Shown here one piece after another: positions 27,149 to 36,016 of a stretch of DNA of 51,641 nt. This DNA is from Terriglobales bacterium (GTDB lineage Bacteria > Acidobacteriota > Terriglobia > Terriglobales > Acidobacteriaceae): assembly GCA_030038475.1 (NCBI GenBank), contig JASHOU010000060.1, positions 1 through 51,641 of the forward strand, written 5' to 3'. The position numbers were made by a program, and so were the translations under genes. A model generated the notes under the pieces. The model made no database searches and was not told the origin of the DNA. It saw only the letters and a program-made list of their open reading frames with translations. Positions within the stretch are counted from its first letter, which is position 1. Every line of letters begins with the position of its first letter.

Positions 27149-28081
27149 CTACGCTAGAGCGGCGCGATATAAGGCGACGAGTTTTGCCCAGGCACGCTCG
27201 GCTTGGACCCTATCGTAGATCGGCGCGCCGTCGCGCATGGGCATATCGGGTATGCACCATCCGTGCTGGGCTGGATAGACTTCGATTTCGGCTACCACCC
27301 TGGCGGCGGCAAAGGCGTCCCTCAGTTTGTCCTTGGCATCGGGTTGTTTCGCATCGTCGTTGGCTGCGATGCCAATATACATGCGCGCCTTGATCTTCGG
27401 CGCGAGCAGATGCGGGCTGTCGGGTTTGTCGGTGACCAGGCCTCCGCCGTGGAACGATGCGCCCGCGCCAATGCGATCGGGCACGGTTGCGGCGGTCCTC
27501 ACTACGAGCGCGCCGCCCATGCAATAGCCCTGGGTTCCGATCTTTTTTGCCTTGTTCACCTCCTTTTGCGCGTCGAGGAAGGCAACGTAGGCGACTGCAT
27601 CCTTTTCGGCGTTGCCGGGCGCGTTCACCGAGGCCATCAGCGGCCTGATTTTCGCCATGTCGTCTGGGTTCTGGAAGTTGAATTTGGAAGCGTCGGTGAA
27701 AGGCGCTTTAGAGACGCGATAAAAGGGATTGGGCACGAGGACGGAATATCCCTCGGAGGCGAGGTTCCTGCCAATGGTGCGAAACGACGGCCGCAAGCCG
27801 AATGCGTCGGGCCAGATCAAGACGCCGGGATAGGAATCGCTTTTCGCGGCTGATTTCGGATTCGACTTGGGATGAAAGAACGCGGCGTCGCAAGTTCCAT
27901 CGGGAGTTTTGATCTCGACGTCGGTTTCGACCAGTTCAATGCCAACTTCGGCGGCAGCGGTCGATGATGATGACACGGTTGCAGCAATGCCCGCACCGAC
28001 CAAGAGGGCTGCAAAGTCGCGACGTGTGATGTCTCCGGGATGCGGGTCGTTCGCTGTCGGATTTTTCTTGTCGTCGATCAT
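27149..28081 (-). CDS. dienelactone hydrolase family protein, Tat-exported
   Basis: The 310-residue alpha/beta-hydrolase has an N-terminal twin-arginine signal (TRRDFAALLVGAG, about 19-31) with a hydrophobic stretch after it, so it is probably folded before export. The nucleophile elbow GYCMGG has Cys187, as in dienelactone hydrolases. Asp242 or Asp243 and His273 (in AQHGWC) complete a plausible Cys-Asp-His triad. In the family such enzymes cleave lactones or esters, including breakdown products of chlorocatechols. No catechol-pathway genes are nearby, so the substrate is open. It is divergent from glgC, 180 bases away. Confidence 0.82.
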   Translation of the reverse strand: MIDDKKNPTANDPHPGDITRRDFAALLVGAGIAATVSSSSTAAAEVGIELVETDVEIKTPDGTCDAAFFHPKSNPKSAAKSDSYPGVLIWPDAFGLRPSFRTIGRNLASEGYSVLVPNPFYRVSKAPFTDASKFNFQNPDDMAKIRPLMASVNAPGNAEKDAVAYVAFLDAQKEVNKAKKIGTQGYCMGGALVVRTAATVPDRIGAGASFHGGGLVTDKPDSPHLLAPKIKARMYIGIAANDDAKQPDAKDKLRDAFAAARVVAEIEVYPAQHGWCIPDMPMRDGAPIYDRVQAERAWAKLVALYRAALA

Positions 28082-28261
28082 AGCTTTTGAAAAGTTTACT
28101 GTATTTAGCCGCCGGACCGCACTTCAAGTCCAAGGAAGGCGGCTGACCGGCTGTTCGGTCGGTGGGAGGATTTCGGCATCTGATGTTAGGCTGCCCGTAT
28201 GCTAGTATTTCGCGTTATCGAGCAGCGTTGGCCTTGCGCGCTGCATCCATAAGCTGTGCCG

Positions 28262-29512
28262 ATGAAAGACACGCTCGGAATCCTGCTTGCCGGCGGCGCC
28301 GGCGAGCGACTGTATCCGCTGACACGCGACCGGGCGAAACCTGCGGTGACCTTCGGTGGCATTTACCGCATCATCGATATCACGCTTTCCAACTGCGTCA
28401 ACTCGGGGCTCCGCCGGGTTTTTATTCTCACGCAATACAAGGCACTCTCGCTGAACCGGCAGATTCGCGAAGGCTGGAACATTTTCGGCCGTGAAATTGG
28501 CGAGTTCATCGAGATTCTGCCGCCGATGAAGCGGGTGAGCGAAAACTGGTACATGGGAACGGCGGACGCGGTTTATCAGAACATCTATTCCATCGGCTCG
28601 GAGCAGCCGAAGTATGTGCTCATTCTTTCGGGCGACCACATCTACAAGATGAATTATGAGCGCATGCTCAAGCAGCACGTCGATGCCGGCGCCGACGCCA
28701 CTGTCGCCACTTTGACCGTGGACCCGTCCGAGTCGCGGCATTTTGGGGTGGTGGAGATCGACCGCGAGCATCGCATCGTGGGCTTCCACGAGAAACCGAA
28801 ACAGACCGACATTCGGTCGCCGTATGATCCGACGAAGATTTCGGCATCGATGGGAATTTATATTTTCAATACCGAGGTGCTGATTCCGGTGCTGCTGAAG
28901 GATGCGGAGGACCCGGATTCCAGCCACGATTTCGGCAAGAATGTTCTGCCGAAGATGCTGGGCGATTACCGCGTTTTTGCCTTCAACTTCGTCGACGAAA
29001 ACAAAAAAGAAGCGCTGTATTGGCGCGACGTGGGAACGCTGGAAGCGTATTACGAAGCCAATATGGATCTGGTTTCGGTTTCGCCGGTGTTCAACCTTTA
29101 TGACGATCAATGGCCGATTCGCACTCATCAGCGGCAGTATCCGCCGGCAAAGTTCGTCTTTGCCGAAAGCGGACGAACCGGCCACGCCCTCGATTCGCTG
29201 GTTTCTCCGGGCTGCATCATCTCAGGCGGCGTAGTGCAGAACTGCCTGCTGTCGCCCGACGTGCGCGTGAATTCCTACACGGAGATTGAGAACAGCATTC
29301 TGTTTTCGCACGTCAACATAGGACGCAGTTGCCGCATTCGCAAGGCCATCATCGACCGCGACGTACACATACCGGAAGGGACCACGATCGGTTACGACAC
29401 GGAGGCCGATCGCGAGCGCTATTTCGTCACCGACAGCGGCATTACGGTGGTGACGCGCGATTACTCATTATTTGAGAACCCGGTGAGCGTGGATTATTTC
29501 ACCAGTGAGTAG
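28262..29512 (+). CDS. glgC: glucose-1-phosphate adenylyltransferase
   Basis: GlgC makes ADP-glucose, the first committed step of glycogen synthesis. The 416-residue protein has the nucleotidyltransferase signature LAGGAGERLYPLTRDRAKPA (8-27), the substrate-binding GDHIYKMNY near 120, and GFHEKPK near 175. A C-terminal left-handed beta-helix lies at about 300-415, as in bacterial GlgC, where it shapes allosteric control. ATG 28262 is chosen; a GTG two codons upstream (28256) is possible. No other glg genes lie next to it, so it is separated from a typical glycogen operon. Confidence 0.93.
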   Translation: MKDTLGILLAGGAGERLYPLTRDRAKPAVTFGGIYRIIDITLSNCVNSGLRRVFILTQYKALSLNRQIREGWNIFGREIGEFIEILPPMKRVSENWYMGTADAVYQNIYSIGSEQPKYVLILSGDHIYKMNYERMLKQHVDAGADATVATLTVDPSESRHFGVVEIDREHRIVGFHEKPKQTDIRSPYDPTKISASMGIYIFNTEVLIPVLLKDAEDPDSSHDFGKNVLPKMLGDYRVFAFNFVDENKKEALYWRDVGTLEAYYEANMDLVSVSPVFNLYDDQWPIRTHQRQYPPAKFVFAESGRTGHALDSLVSPGCIISGGVVQNCLLSPDVRVNSYTEIENSILFSHVNIGRSCRIRKAIIDRDVHIPEGTTIGYDTEADRERYFVTDSGITVVTRDYSLFENPVSVDYFTSE

Positions 29513-29518
29513 GAGAGC

Positions 29519-29541
29519 AGGTCTCAGGTGTCAGGTCTCAC
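29519..29541. repeat. short heptad repeat after glgC
   Basis: AGGTCTC, AGGTGTC, AGGTCTC follow each other directly downstream of the glgC stop codon. It is a three-copy relative of the other 7-bp arrays in this window. Confidence 0.5.
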
Positions 29542-29576
29542 GAAAATTGTTCAATAGGGATCCCGATCGGCGGATA

Positions 29577-29795
29577 TCAAATCGCTCCGCTGACGGCCAA
29601 GACCTTGTCGCCGAAGATCTTGCGCATGCGGGCCCGGAAGTCGGGCATCTTTTTCTTGTTCTTGCCCTCCTCGCTTTCCGGCACCAGGCGGGCGATGACG
29701 CGGCGGCGCTTGGTGATTTGGATTTCCTCTCCCTGGCGCAGAAGGCGTTCAATCTTCTTGAACTCGTAGCGGAGATCGCGAACCGAGGCTTTCAT
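29577..29795 (-). CDS. Phd/YefM-type antitoxin, orphan
   Basis: The 72-residue product begins MKASVRDLRYEFKKIERLL and continues GEEIQITKRRRVIARLVPE, the N-terminal DNA-binding part of prevent-host-death (Phd/YefM) antitoxins. The C-terminal half, which normally wraps the toxin, is basic (NKKKMPDFRARMRK). In this family the toxin gene usually follows directly, but here glgC lies next on the opposite strand, so no toxin partner is visible. It may be a remnant or a stand-alone regulator. Starts at 29798 or 29807 are also possible. Confidence 0.7.
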   Translation of the reverse strand: MKASVRDLRYEFKKIERLLRQGEEIQITKRRRVIARLVPESEEGKNKKKMPDFRARMRKIFGDKVLAVSGAI

Positions 29796-29852
29796 CATGC
29801 GATACATTATGGCATCACAAACGAACGTACCGCGCGGATCTGATGCGAGCCT

Positions 29853-30341
29853 CTAATGATTGGTCAGATCTTCGGCCAGCAAGTGAGCTTTCTCGGCCAG
29901 GATAGTGGCTCTGCGCACGTCACCTTCCCGCAACGCGGAACGCGCGCCATCCATGTAGTTGCGGATTTGTTCCACAGTTCCCTGCTGTGGCGGCTGAAGT
30001 TCGCGTACAGAAAGTTGTTTCAGTTGGTCGCCGGTAGAATTCAGCCACTGTTCGGCATTGCGGCGTTCGCGCTCGGCTTCTGCCGGAGTCATGCCGGGGA
30101 CGATCTGTGCCGCGGGTTCGCGCGCACCTCCTTCGCGCACCACGACCTTGTGCGGAGGGGAAACTGACGCCGAGTTGCGTGGCTTCGAGGTTGGGCTCGC
30201 GGAAGAGGGCTCCTTATTTGCTTTTTGGGCCGGCGCCGCTGGTTTCTTTGTTGTGGGTGCAGGCGTTGGCGCAACCGGAGTTTGTCCCGAAGCTGAGAAG
30301 CTCAGCCAAAGGGCAAGTAAAAATCCGCAGGCGGATCGCAT
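29853..30341 (-). CDS. secreted protein with Pro/Ala-rich linker and C-terminal helical domain
   Basis: From the ATG at 30341 the product has 162 residues: a signal peptide (about 1-20, CGFLLALWLSFSASGQ), a long Pro/Ala/Thr/Lys-rich linker (about 20-75), and an alpha-helical C-terminal domain with VPGMTPAEAERERRNAEQWL and a final helix pair. No family is recognised. The helical end with repeated AL/RA patterns looks like a TPR-like or tether domain. The start could be at 30374; neither start has a clear ribosome-binding site. It is followed by the antitoxin gene on the same strand. Confidence 0.6.
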   Translation of the reverse strand: MRSACGFLLALWLSFSASGQTPVAPTPAPTTKKPAAPAQKANKEPSSASPTSKPRNSASVSPPHKVVVREGGAREPAAQIVPGMTPAEAERERRNAEQWLNSTGDQLKQLSVRELQPPQQGTVEQIRNYMDGARSALREGDVRRATILAEKAHLLAEDLTNH

Positions 30342-30407
30342 AACTGTGTCAAAAGGATTGTTTCCCACCCGCATCAAGAACGCAAGGATGGTGCCGTTGG
30401 TCGGCTG

Positions 30408-31010
30408 CTAGTCAGGCGTAAGAATCGTTTCGATAACGTGGGCCAGCATTGCGGCGTAGGCAGGCAAGTCAAGACTCGGAGCCAGGAGTTTTTGCACGGT
30501 TAATCCTTGAATCGTAGAGAAAACGAGACGCGCTGTGGTGTCGGGCACCAGGGTTGGTTTCACGTGCCCGGTGGCTTGGCCCTTCTGAATCACTCTCGCT
30601 AGCGCCTCGATCATCCCGTTATAGGATCTGGTGGCTAACTGCATTAATCGGGGCACATGGAGCGCTTCGGCCATAAGTTCAATGTCGATACGGATGGCCC
30701 CAGCGTCGGCGGATTCCAACAAGCGGACGAATTTTTCCAACCCGGCTGCGATCACTTGGGGAGTCAATTCGTTGGCTTGCTCGATGGGCGCAAACAGAAC
30801 CCGATTCCGGTCAGTCGACAACGCCGCCAATGCTTCGACGATATCTTCCTTTCCCTTGAAATATCCGTAAACAGCGCCGGGGCTGAGTTGGGCCTCGCGA
30901 CAAATATCATGCATGGTGGTGCGCTGGAAGCCATTGATCATAAAGCAGTTCAGGGCAGCCTTGAGGATCTGTTCCCGCCGCGCTTGAATGTGAGCTTCGG
31001 TTACTTTCAC
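30408..31010 (-). CDS. TetR family transcriptional regulator
   Basis: The 200-residue protein has the TetR helix-turn-helix at about 12-58: QILKAALNCFMINGFQRTTM, then AQLSPGAVYGYFKGKEDIV. The C-terminal ligand-binding part is all-helical and divergent, as usual. A GTG start at 31010 follows GAGG 5 bases away. It probably represses the divergent CPBP protease gene and itself, because a palindrome lies in the 77-base gap between them. The ligand cannot be told from sequence. Confidence 0.88.
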   Translation of the reverse strand: MKVTEAHIQARREQILKAALNCFMINGFQRTTMHDICREAQLSPGAVYGYFKGKEDIVEALAALSTDRNRVLFAPIEQANELTPQVIAAGLEKFVRLLESADAGAIRIDIELMAEALHVPRLMQLATRSYNGMIEALARVIQKGQATGHVKPTLVPDTTARLVFSTIQGLTVQKLLAPSLDLPAYAAMLAHVIETILTPD

Positions 31011-31025
31011 TCCCGCCTCAAAGAA

Positions 31026-31039
31026 AACGAATGTTCGTT
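31026..31039. promoter_or_regulatory. putative TetR operator
   Basis: AACGAATGTTCGTT is a perfect palindrome with a two-base centre (half-sites AACGAA and TTCGTT). It lies 15 bases from the TetR gene start and 48 bases from the CPBP gene start, where a repressor could block both promoters. Assignment to this TetR is inferred from position. Confidence 0.55.
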
Positions 31040-31087
31040 CTTTACATAGAATGGTTATTCTTTTATATTTACCGGGCGAGGTGACTT

Positions 31088-31849
31088 ATGTCCAGCCTTC
31101 CCACGCCGCAGCCCGTAATCAACCAGGCACAGTACGGGGATTTCAGATTGCTCATCCTGCACCTGGCTCCGGGTGCGCTGACAACTCTCGTCTATCTAGC
31201 CTTTTCACCGCTCGCCGTCCGTCTGCATCTTCCAGCTTTGTCGGCACTGCTCCTAGCGATTATCGTCGCGCTGCTTCCGCTGGAAATGGGGCACCTGCTG
31301 TTGCAAGGCAAAAGACTGAACGGCCGCTGGTCGCTGGAGGGAGTTGTACTCTACCAGCGGGATTGGCGTGGCTGGCGTTATCTCGTGATGGCCGTCGGGC
31401 TGGGCATCCTGTCGATTGCAGGATTTGCACTGTCGGCGCCGCTCGACCGCTTTTGGCAGCACGCCGCCTTCGGCTGGCTGTCCGGCTGGTATGTCTTCTC
31501 GGACGTTCGGCAGTATGCCCAGTTCAGCCGCTCGGTAATGATCATGGTGTTGTCGGCTCGGCTGGCGGTGGATGGGTTCCTGGGTCCAATTGTTGAAGAG
31601 CTTTATTTTCGCGGTTATCTGTTGCCGCGAATGTCACGCCTTGGATGGGCAGCACCTTCGCTGAACTGCGCTTTGTTCGCGCTCTATCACTTTTGGCAGC
31701 CTTTTAACCTGCCCACGCTATTTTTTGTTTCCTTGCCGATTGTGTTTGGGGTTTGGAAAACCAAGAGTGTTCGGGTGGGCATCTACACGCACGTTCTGCT
31801 GAACGCGATGGGAGGGATACTGTCGCTCGTGGCGGTCCTTCGGCATTAG
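31088..31849 (+). CDS. CPBP family intramembrane metalloprotease
   Basis: The 253-residue membrane protein has about six to eight transmembrane segments and the three CPBP (CAAX protease/bacteriocin-processing) motifs: EELYFR with E170, E171 and R175; the second-motif His at H201 (FALYHF); and HVLLN with H235 and N239. These residues bind zinc and form the active site inside the membrane. GAGGTG stands just before the ATG. In many bacteria these proteases modify or mature small peptides, but no peptide gene is seen nearby. It is divergent from the TetR regulator. Confidence 0.85.
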   Translation: MSSLPTPQPVINQAQYGDFRLLILHLAPGALTTLVYLAFSPLAVRLHLPALSALLLAIIVALLPLEMGHLLLQGKRLNGRWSLEGVVLYQRDWRGWRYLVMAVGLGILSIAGFALSAPLDRFWQHAAFGWLSGWYVFSDVRQYAQFSRSVMIMVLSARLAVDGFLGPIVEELYFRGYLLPRMSRLGWAAPSLNCALFALYHFWQPFNLPTLFFVSLPIVFGVWKTKSVRVGIYTHVLLNAMGGILSLVAVLRH

Positions 31850-31883
31850 ACTTTTTCAGCAAGTTATCAACCCAAGAAGAAAA

Positions 31884-31913
31884 CGGGGAAGCGTTGCCGT
31901 TGCCGCTTCCCCG
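31884..31913 (-). terminator. intrinsic terminator of the Asp-box protein gene
   Basis: CGGGGAAGCG (31884-31893) pairs with CGCTTCCCCG (31904-31913), a perfect 10-bp stem with a 10-base loop. On the minus strand the sequence that follows is TTTTCTTCTT, so it mainly serves the gene at 31954-33960. It may also stop the converging CPBP transcript. Confidence 0.75.
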
Positions 31914-31953
31914 GTTCGTACTTCAATTCAGATTCAGTTCGGTTCGTTCAGTT

Positions 31954-33960
31954 CTACTCAGAGCTGGTGGCTTCCGCGGCGGCGCTGATGGATTCATCTT
32001 CGGGTTGCAGGATGACGCCATCAAATGGAGTCGCGCCAACGAAACGTCCGCCAATGATGCTGACTCGGCGAAGAGGGAATCCACTGTCGGGCCCGCGCTG
32101 CCAGGAACGTCCGCCGTCGCGGCTCTCGAAGATCACGCCGGTCGCATCGCTGGTAGCGAGGAGACGTTTGTGCGTGGCATCGAAGCTGACGGAGGTGATG
32201 TCTTTGCCGGGCAGGCCGTTAATGGCGTGCTCCCAGGTGGCGCCAGCGTCGCTGGTGCGGAAGGCGCCTTCGCGGGAGGCGATGACAAACTGGCTGTCGG
32301 AAGCGACGGCCACGCTGTGGATGTTACTCACATAGCTCGGCAGACCGGCCACTTTCCAGGTTGAGCCGTTGTCGGTCGAGACCAGCACACTCGAATGCGT
32401 GGCCGCGACCACGGTATCGCCTGTGGATCGCGCGGCAACGAAGTCGGTTTGACCGAGCACCGGGCCGCCTTTCCAGATCTTGCCCTCGTCGCGACTCCAG
32501 TAGATGCCAGCCGTAGTTGCCGCCATCCAGCGGATGGAACTGAGATCGAGATCGTTGACGCGCGCTTCCAGTTGCGACTTCGTGTAAGTGGTTTTGGTGT
32601 ACGCCTTGCGTGAACCCGTGCGCGCGACCTTCTGCGTATGCTCGGTCGCGACCACATTCATGGAATGCCATTCGTTGCCGCTGCGTTCGAGGGAATACAC
32701 GCCGTGGTTGGTGCCGGCGACCAGCATTCCGTTCGCGGATTGCTTTAGCGCGAAGACGTCTTTTCCGCCGAGACCAGCCGCTTTCTGCTGCCAGTGCTGC
32801 CCGGCATCGTGGGAATAGAAGACACCACCGTACTCGCGGTCGTTGACGACGCCAACGTAGAGCGTGTTGGCATCCTTGTTATCGGCCAGTATCGCGGAAA
32901 CGTAGCGGTGGGCATAGCCCTTGTTGGAAGTGGCCCAGGTGGCAGAGCCATCGATCGAAGCCATAACACCGCTGCGGTCGGTAGCGAGCAGCACGCGATT
33001 GGAATCGCGCGGATCGACCAACACATCGTTGACGACGACTTCGGGGCTGCTCACGCGCTTCCAAGACTTGCCAAGATCGGTGGTCTTCCAGAGGCCTTCG
33101 GTGGTTCCGGCGTAGACGATGTTTTCATTCGTCGGATCCTGCTTGAGCACACGCGTGCGGCGAGCCGAAAAGGGAATGCCCTGTATCTTGCTGAAGGCAT
33201 TGCCGGCGGTATCGCTCTTGTAGATGCCGGAGCAAGCGCTGGCGAAGACGATGGAGGGATTGTCGTGGTCGACGATTAACGAAAACACGTCGGAGTCGTC
33301 GATCATACCTTTATTAATATGCTGCCAGTCGGCGCCGCCATCGGAAGTTTTCCAGGCGAGGTGCCGGGTTCCGGCATACACGGTGTTGGGATCTTTGGGA
33401 TCGATGGCCACGGATTCGATATTTTTGATTTCCGCGGAGTTGGCTGGCGACAAACGCTCCCAGGAGTTGCCGCCGTTGTTGCTGCGGTAGACGCCATCGA
33501 GCGCACCGGCGACGAGAACCCTGGAGTCGCCTTTGTACATGGCCAGGGCGCGGATGGACTTGCCGTGCATACCGGGGAGCACATCCCAGTTGCGGCCGCC
33601 ATCGCGGCTACGGAAGATTTCGCCGATCTGCTCGCTGGACGTGCTCCAAGCCGACACATAAATATTGCTGGAGTCCTGCGGATCGATGACGATGTGGTCG
33701 AGGACGTAATCGTCGCCGCCGAGCCGCGCCAGGCGCGACCAGGTGTTTCCGGCATCATTCGAGGTAAACATCTGGCCGGTGCTGGTGCCGAGCAGAATGT
33801 GATCGGGATTGTGCGCGTCGTACGCCAGGCTGCGCGCATCGCCGCCATCGGGACCCAACACCTGCCACGGCCCTGAGGCCAATACGGCGGTGCTGAAAAG
33901 AGTGACGGCAAGAAGCAAAAAACCACTGCGGAGAACGTTCCGTTTCCCTCTGAAATTCAT
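31954..33960 (-). CDS. exported Asp-box (BNR/sortilin-type) beta-propeller protein
   Basis: The 668-residue protein has a signal peptide (SGFLLLAVTLFSTAVLASG, about 12-30). It then shows at least ten Asp-box motifs of the S-x-D-x-G-x-x-W form, for example SNDAGNTW, SRDGGRNW, SNNGGNSW, SHDAGQHW, STDNGSTW and SRDGGRSW. The repeats are spread over the whole length, as expected for one or two propellers of the sialidase/sortilin or Ycf48-like type. These folds often bind proteins or glycans. No catalytic sialidase residues can be named, so it is probably a binding or assembly factor. Its own terminator follows. Confidence 0.82.
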   Translation of the reverse strand: MNFRGKRNVLRSGFLLLAVTLFSTAVLASGPWQVLGPDGGDARSLAYDAHNPDHILLGTSTGQMFTSNDAGNTWSRLARLGGDDYVLDHIVIDPQDSSNIYVSAWSTSSEQIGEIFRSRDGGRNWDVLPGMHGKSIRALAMYKGDSRVLVAGALDGVYRSNNGGNSWERLSPANSAEIKNIESVAIDPKDPNTVYAGTRHLAWKTSDGGADWQHINKGMIDDSDVFSLIVDHDNPSIVFASACSGIYKSDTAGNAFSKIQGIPFSARRTRVLKQDPTNENIVYAGTTEGLWKTTDLGKSWKRVSSPEVVVNDVLVDPRDSNRVLLATDRSGVMASIDGSATWATSNKGYAHRYVSAILADNKDANTLYVGVVNDREYGGVFYSHDAGQHWQQKAAGLGGKDVFALKQSANGMLVAGTNHGVYSLERSGNEWHSMNVVATEHTQKVARTGSRKAYTKTTYTKSQLEARVNDLDLSSIRWMAATTAGIYWSRDEGKIWKGGPVLGQTDFVAARSTGDTVVAATHSSVLVSTDNGSTWKVAGLPSYVSNIHSVAVASDSQFVIASREGAFRTSDAGATWEHAINGLPGKDITSVSFDATHKRLLATSDATGVIFESRDGGRSWQRGPDSGFPLRRVSIIGGRFVGATPFDGVILQPEDESISAAAEATSSE

Positions 33961-34057
33961 GAACGTAGGTTGACCCCTGCGAACGATATTCGCCTGCGCT
34001 CAACTCTAGACAGCCTAGCATGGCGGCGGCAAGGTTACTTTAGAACAAAAACAAAAC

Positions 34058-34082
34058 GGCCGGTGGGGTGAACCCACCGGCC
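34058..34082 (-). terminator. bidirectional-looking intrinsic terminator
   Basis: GGCCGGTGGG (34058-34067) and CCCACCGGCC (34073-34082) make a perfect 10-bp stem with a 5-base loop. On the minus strand it is followed by GTTTTGTTTTTG. It lies between the OmpA-like gene (ends 34104) and the Asp-box gene on the same strand, so the two genes are transcribed separately. Confidence 0.82.
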
Positions 34083-34103
34083 TTTCGTGCTTCTCTCACC
34101 TCT

Positions 34104-35735
34104 TTATTGCGCCTTCTTGGCCGCTTTTTTGGCCGCCGGCTTGGGATGATCCGGGATCGGCTTGACCTGCGACTCATCGACAGGGGTCGTCGAACTTGCA
34201 TTGGGGAAGGTCGCGCCGGCGGGAACAATCCACTGCTCCGTCGTCGGTGTACCGGCATTGCCTGTACGGCACTCGATGCGGCTCGGATCGATGTTGAACT
34301 GTGCCTCACCCGAAACCAGGAAGGCCTTTACATCAACCGCGCGTTCGGCCGCTAGGTTCTTGCGCTTCTCGTCGGGGCCGGCATTGCCGACGACCACGAG
34401 CTTGGCGTCTGGGTCGCGTTGCAGAGCATGGGCCGGATCTTCCAGCGCCTGCTTGCAGTCGTTATCTACACGCCACGGCTTCTTGATCTTTACCGAACGC
34501 GAATAGTCGCACTCGTTCAGCTTAGTCGCTAGCGGCGGCGGGGGTGGCGGAACCTCAACCGTCACCGTGCTCGAGCTAGAAGCGGTCAAGCCGCGCGAGT
34601 CGGTACACGTGGCGCTGATGGTGATGGGACCAGCCGCAGCGCCGGTGGTATTGAGAGTCGCGGAGTTTCCATTGCCCGAAATGCTGCCGCCGGTGGACGT
34701 CCATCCACCTACGGTTACCGGAACGTTATCCGGGCTGGTGCAACTGCAACTGATGGTAGACGTGCCGCCGGTCTGCAGCGTCGTCGGATTGGCCGAGCAC
34801 GACATCTGCGGCGGATTCTTTGGCGGCTCCTTCACGGTGAAATTGGCAGTGCAACTGGCCATGTTGTTCTTTTTGGCCTTGGGGTCGGTAACGGTGGCGG
34901 TAACGGTGTAGTTACCACCGCTGACGCCGTTAGTGTCGATGGTTGCGCCGGTATCCTTGCCCTCGATCTTGCCGCCGTTGCTCGACCAAGCATAGGTTAC
35001 GGTGTGCTTGGGATTGAAGTTGCTCGCGGTAACGGTGGCGTGTACCGGCTCGCCGACCATGACCTCCGTGGGCTGAACGGAACAGGAGGCCGCAACCGGA
35101 ACTTCGGGAGGAGCTCCGCCCATATTGAAGACCAGACCGGTGCGCAGCAGAGCGCCGTCGAAGTTTTCGTTCAGGTTACCTGGAAAGGTCACCTGCGAGT
35201 ATTGGAAGTCAGCTTCGAAGACGCGGAGCGAGATCGGCCTCCACAGCTTGAGATCCATGCCGCCGCCAAGAATCGCGGTGAAACCATTGACTGGGCTGAG
35301 GGCATCGGTTTTGATGCGCCCAAATCCAACCAATCCGTGGACGAAAAAGTTTACGCCATCGCCTCGGTAGGTGAGTTTTGGTCCTCCGGTGACGGTATTA
35401 ATACTGTTAGTGTTGCTGTCCGAATTCCCGCCGTAATTTCCTTCAATAGAAAAAAACCTGTTGAAGTTGTAGGAGAGACTGGTGCCAAAGCCTTTGGTGA
35501 GCGAGGGCATATTCGTAGTTGTGGTCGGACTGCCAGGTACGGGCACGCTCCCTCCGGGATTCAACCACTGGTAGCCAACGAAGAGCTCGACTTTGGGTGT
35601 GTCGTCAGACGACCGCGCACTGGGCGCCTGAGGCGGGGTTTGCGCGTTTAGCAAAGCCGGCAACGCAAATAGAACAACGACCAGGACGAGCGCGATCATT
35701 GCGCATCTCCGGTAAGTTTCACGACAAAGAGACAT
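34104..35735 (-). CDS. OmpA-like outer-membrane protein with N-terminal beta-barrel and Ig-like domains
   Basis: The start at 35735 follows GGGAGGA by 6 bases, giving 543 residues. The signal peptide is ALVLVVVLFALPALLNAQ (about 15-32). An N-terminal beta-barrel with alternating Gly/aromatic strands follows (FVGYQWLNPGG, GTSLSYNFNRFFSIEGNYGG). Two PKD/Ig-like domains lie in the middle, each around a single disulfide-like Cys pair. The C-terminal domain has the OmpA peptidoglycan-binding pattern (LVVVGNAGPDEKRKNLAAER and ECRTGNAGT), but here it is shortened. The last residues are Lys/Ala-rich (PAAKKAAKKAQ). It probably links the outer membrane to peptidoglycan. A long in-frame extension upstream is not used. 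Confidence 0.82.
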   Translation of the reverse strand: MSLCRETYRRCAMIALVLVVVLFALPALLNAQTPPQAPSARSSDDTPKVELFVGYQWLNPGGSVPVPGSPTTTTNMPSLTKGFGTSLSYNFNRFFSIEGNYGGNSDSNTNSINTVTGGPKLTYRGDGVNFFVHGLVGFGRIKTDALSPVNGFTAILGGGMDLKLWRPISLRVFEADFQYSQVTFPGNLNENFDGALLRTGLVFNMGGAPPEVPVAASCSVQPTEVMVGEPVHATVTASNFNPKHTVTYAWSSNGGKIEGKDTGATIDTNGVSGGNYTVTATVTDPKAKKNNMASCTANFTVKEPPKNPPQMSCSANPTTLQTGGTSTISCSCTSPDNVPVTVGGWTSTGGSISGNGNSATLNTTGAAAGPITISATCTDSRGLTASSSSTVTVEVPPPPPPLATKLNECDYSRSVKIKKPWRVDNDCKQALEDPAHALQRDPDAKLVVVGNAGPDEKRKNLAAERAVDVKAFLVSGEAQFNIDPSRIECRTGNAGTPTTEQWIVPAGATFPNASSTTPVDESQVKPIPDHPKPAAKKAAKKAQ

Positions 35736-36016
35736 AGAGTTCCTCCCAATCAATCGAATCGGCTGCAAGGAATTTAGTAGAACCAGTAATGTCTTAGCGC
35801 ACGCACAGATGGGCTGTAACCTGGAAACACAGAATTCTACAGCAAGCACGCAATTTTGCAAGTTTTGTAAGAAAGTATTTAACGTCCCAATGGCGTGGAC
35901 TGTGCTTTCTGGGCGGAGTTGCGAGGATGAAATCTCAAATTGATATTGTATTCTGCGGCGAGTTGCGGTGCGGCGCGCTTCCCGGAATAATGCTGATTGG
36001 GCTTTCGCACAGGAAT

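Noticed and set aside
28202-29185. 327-codon antisense frame in glgC
   Set aside because: The glgC frame is certain; the antisense frame is a codon-bias shadow.
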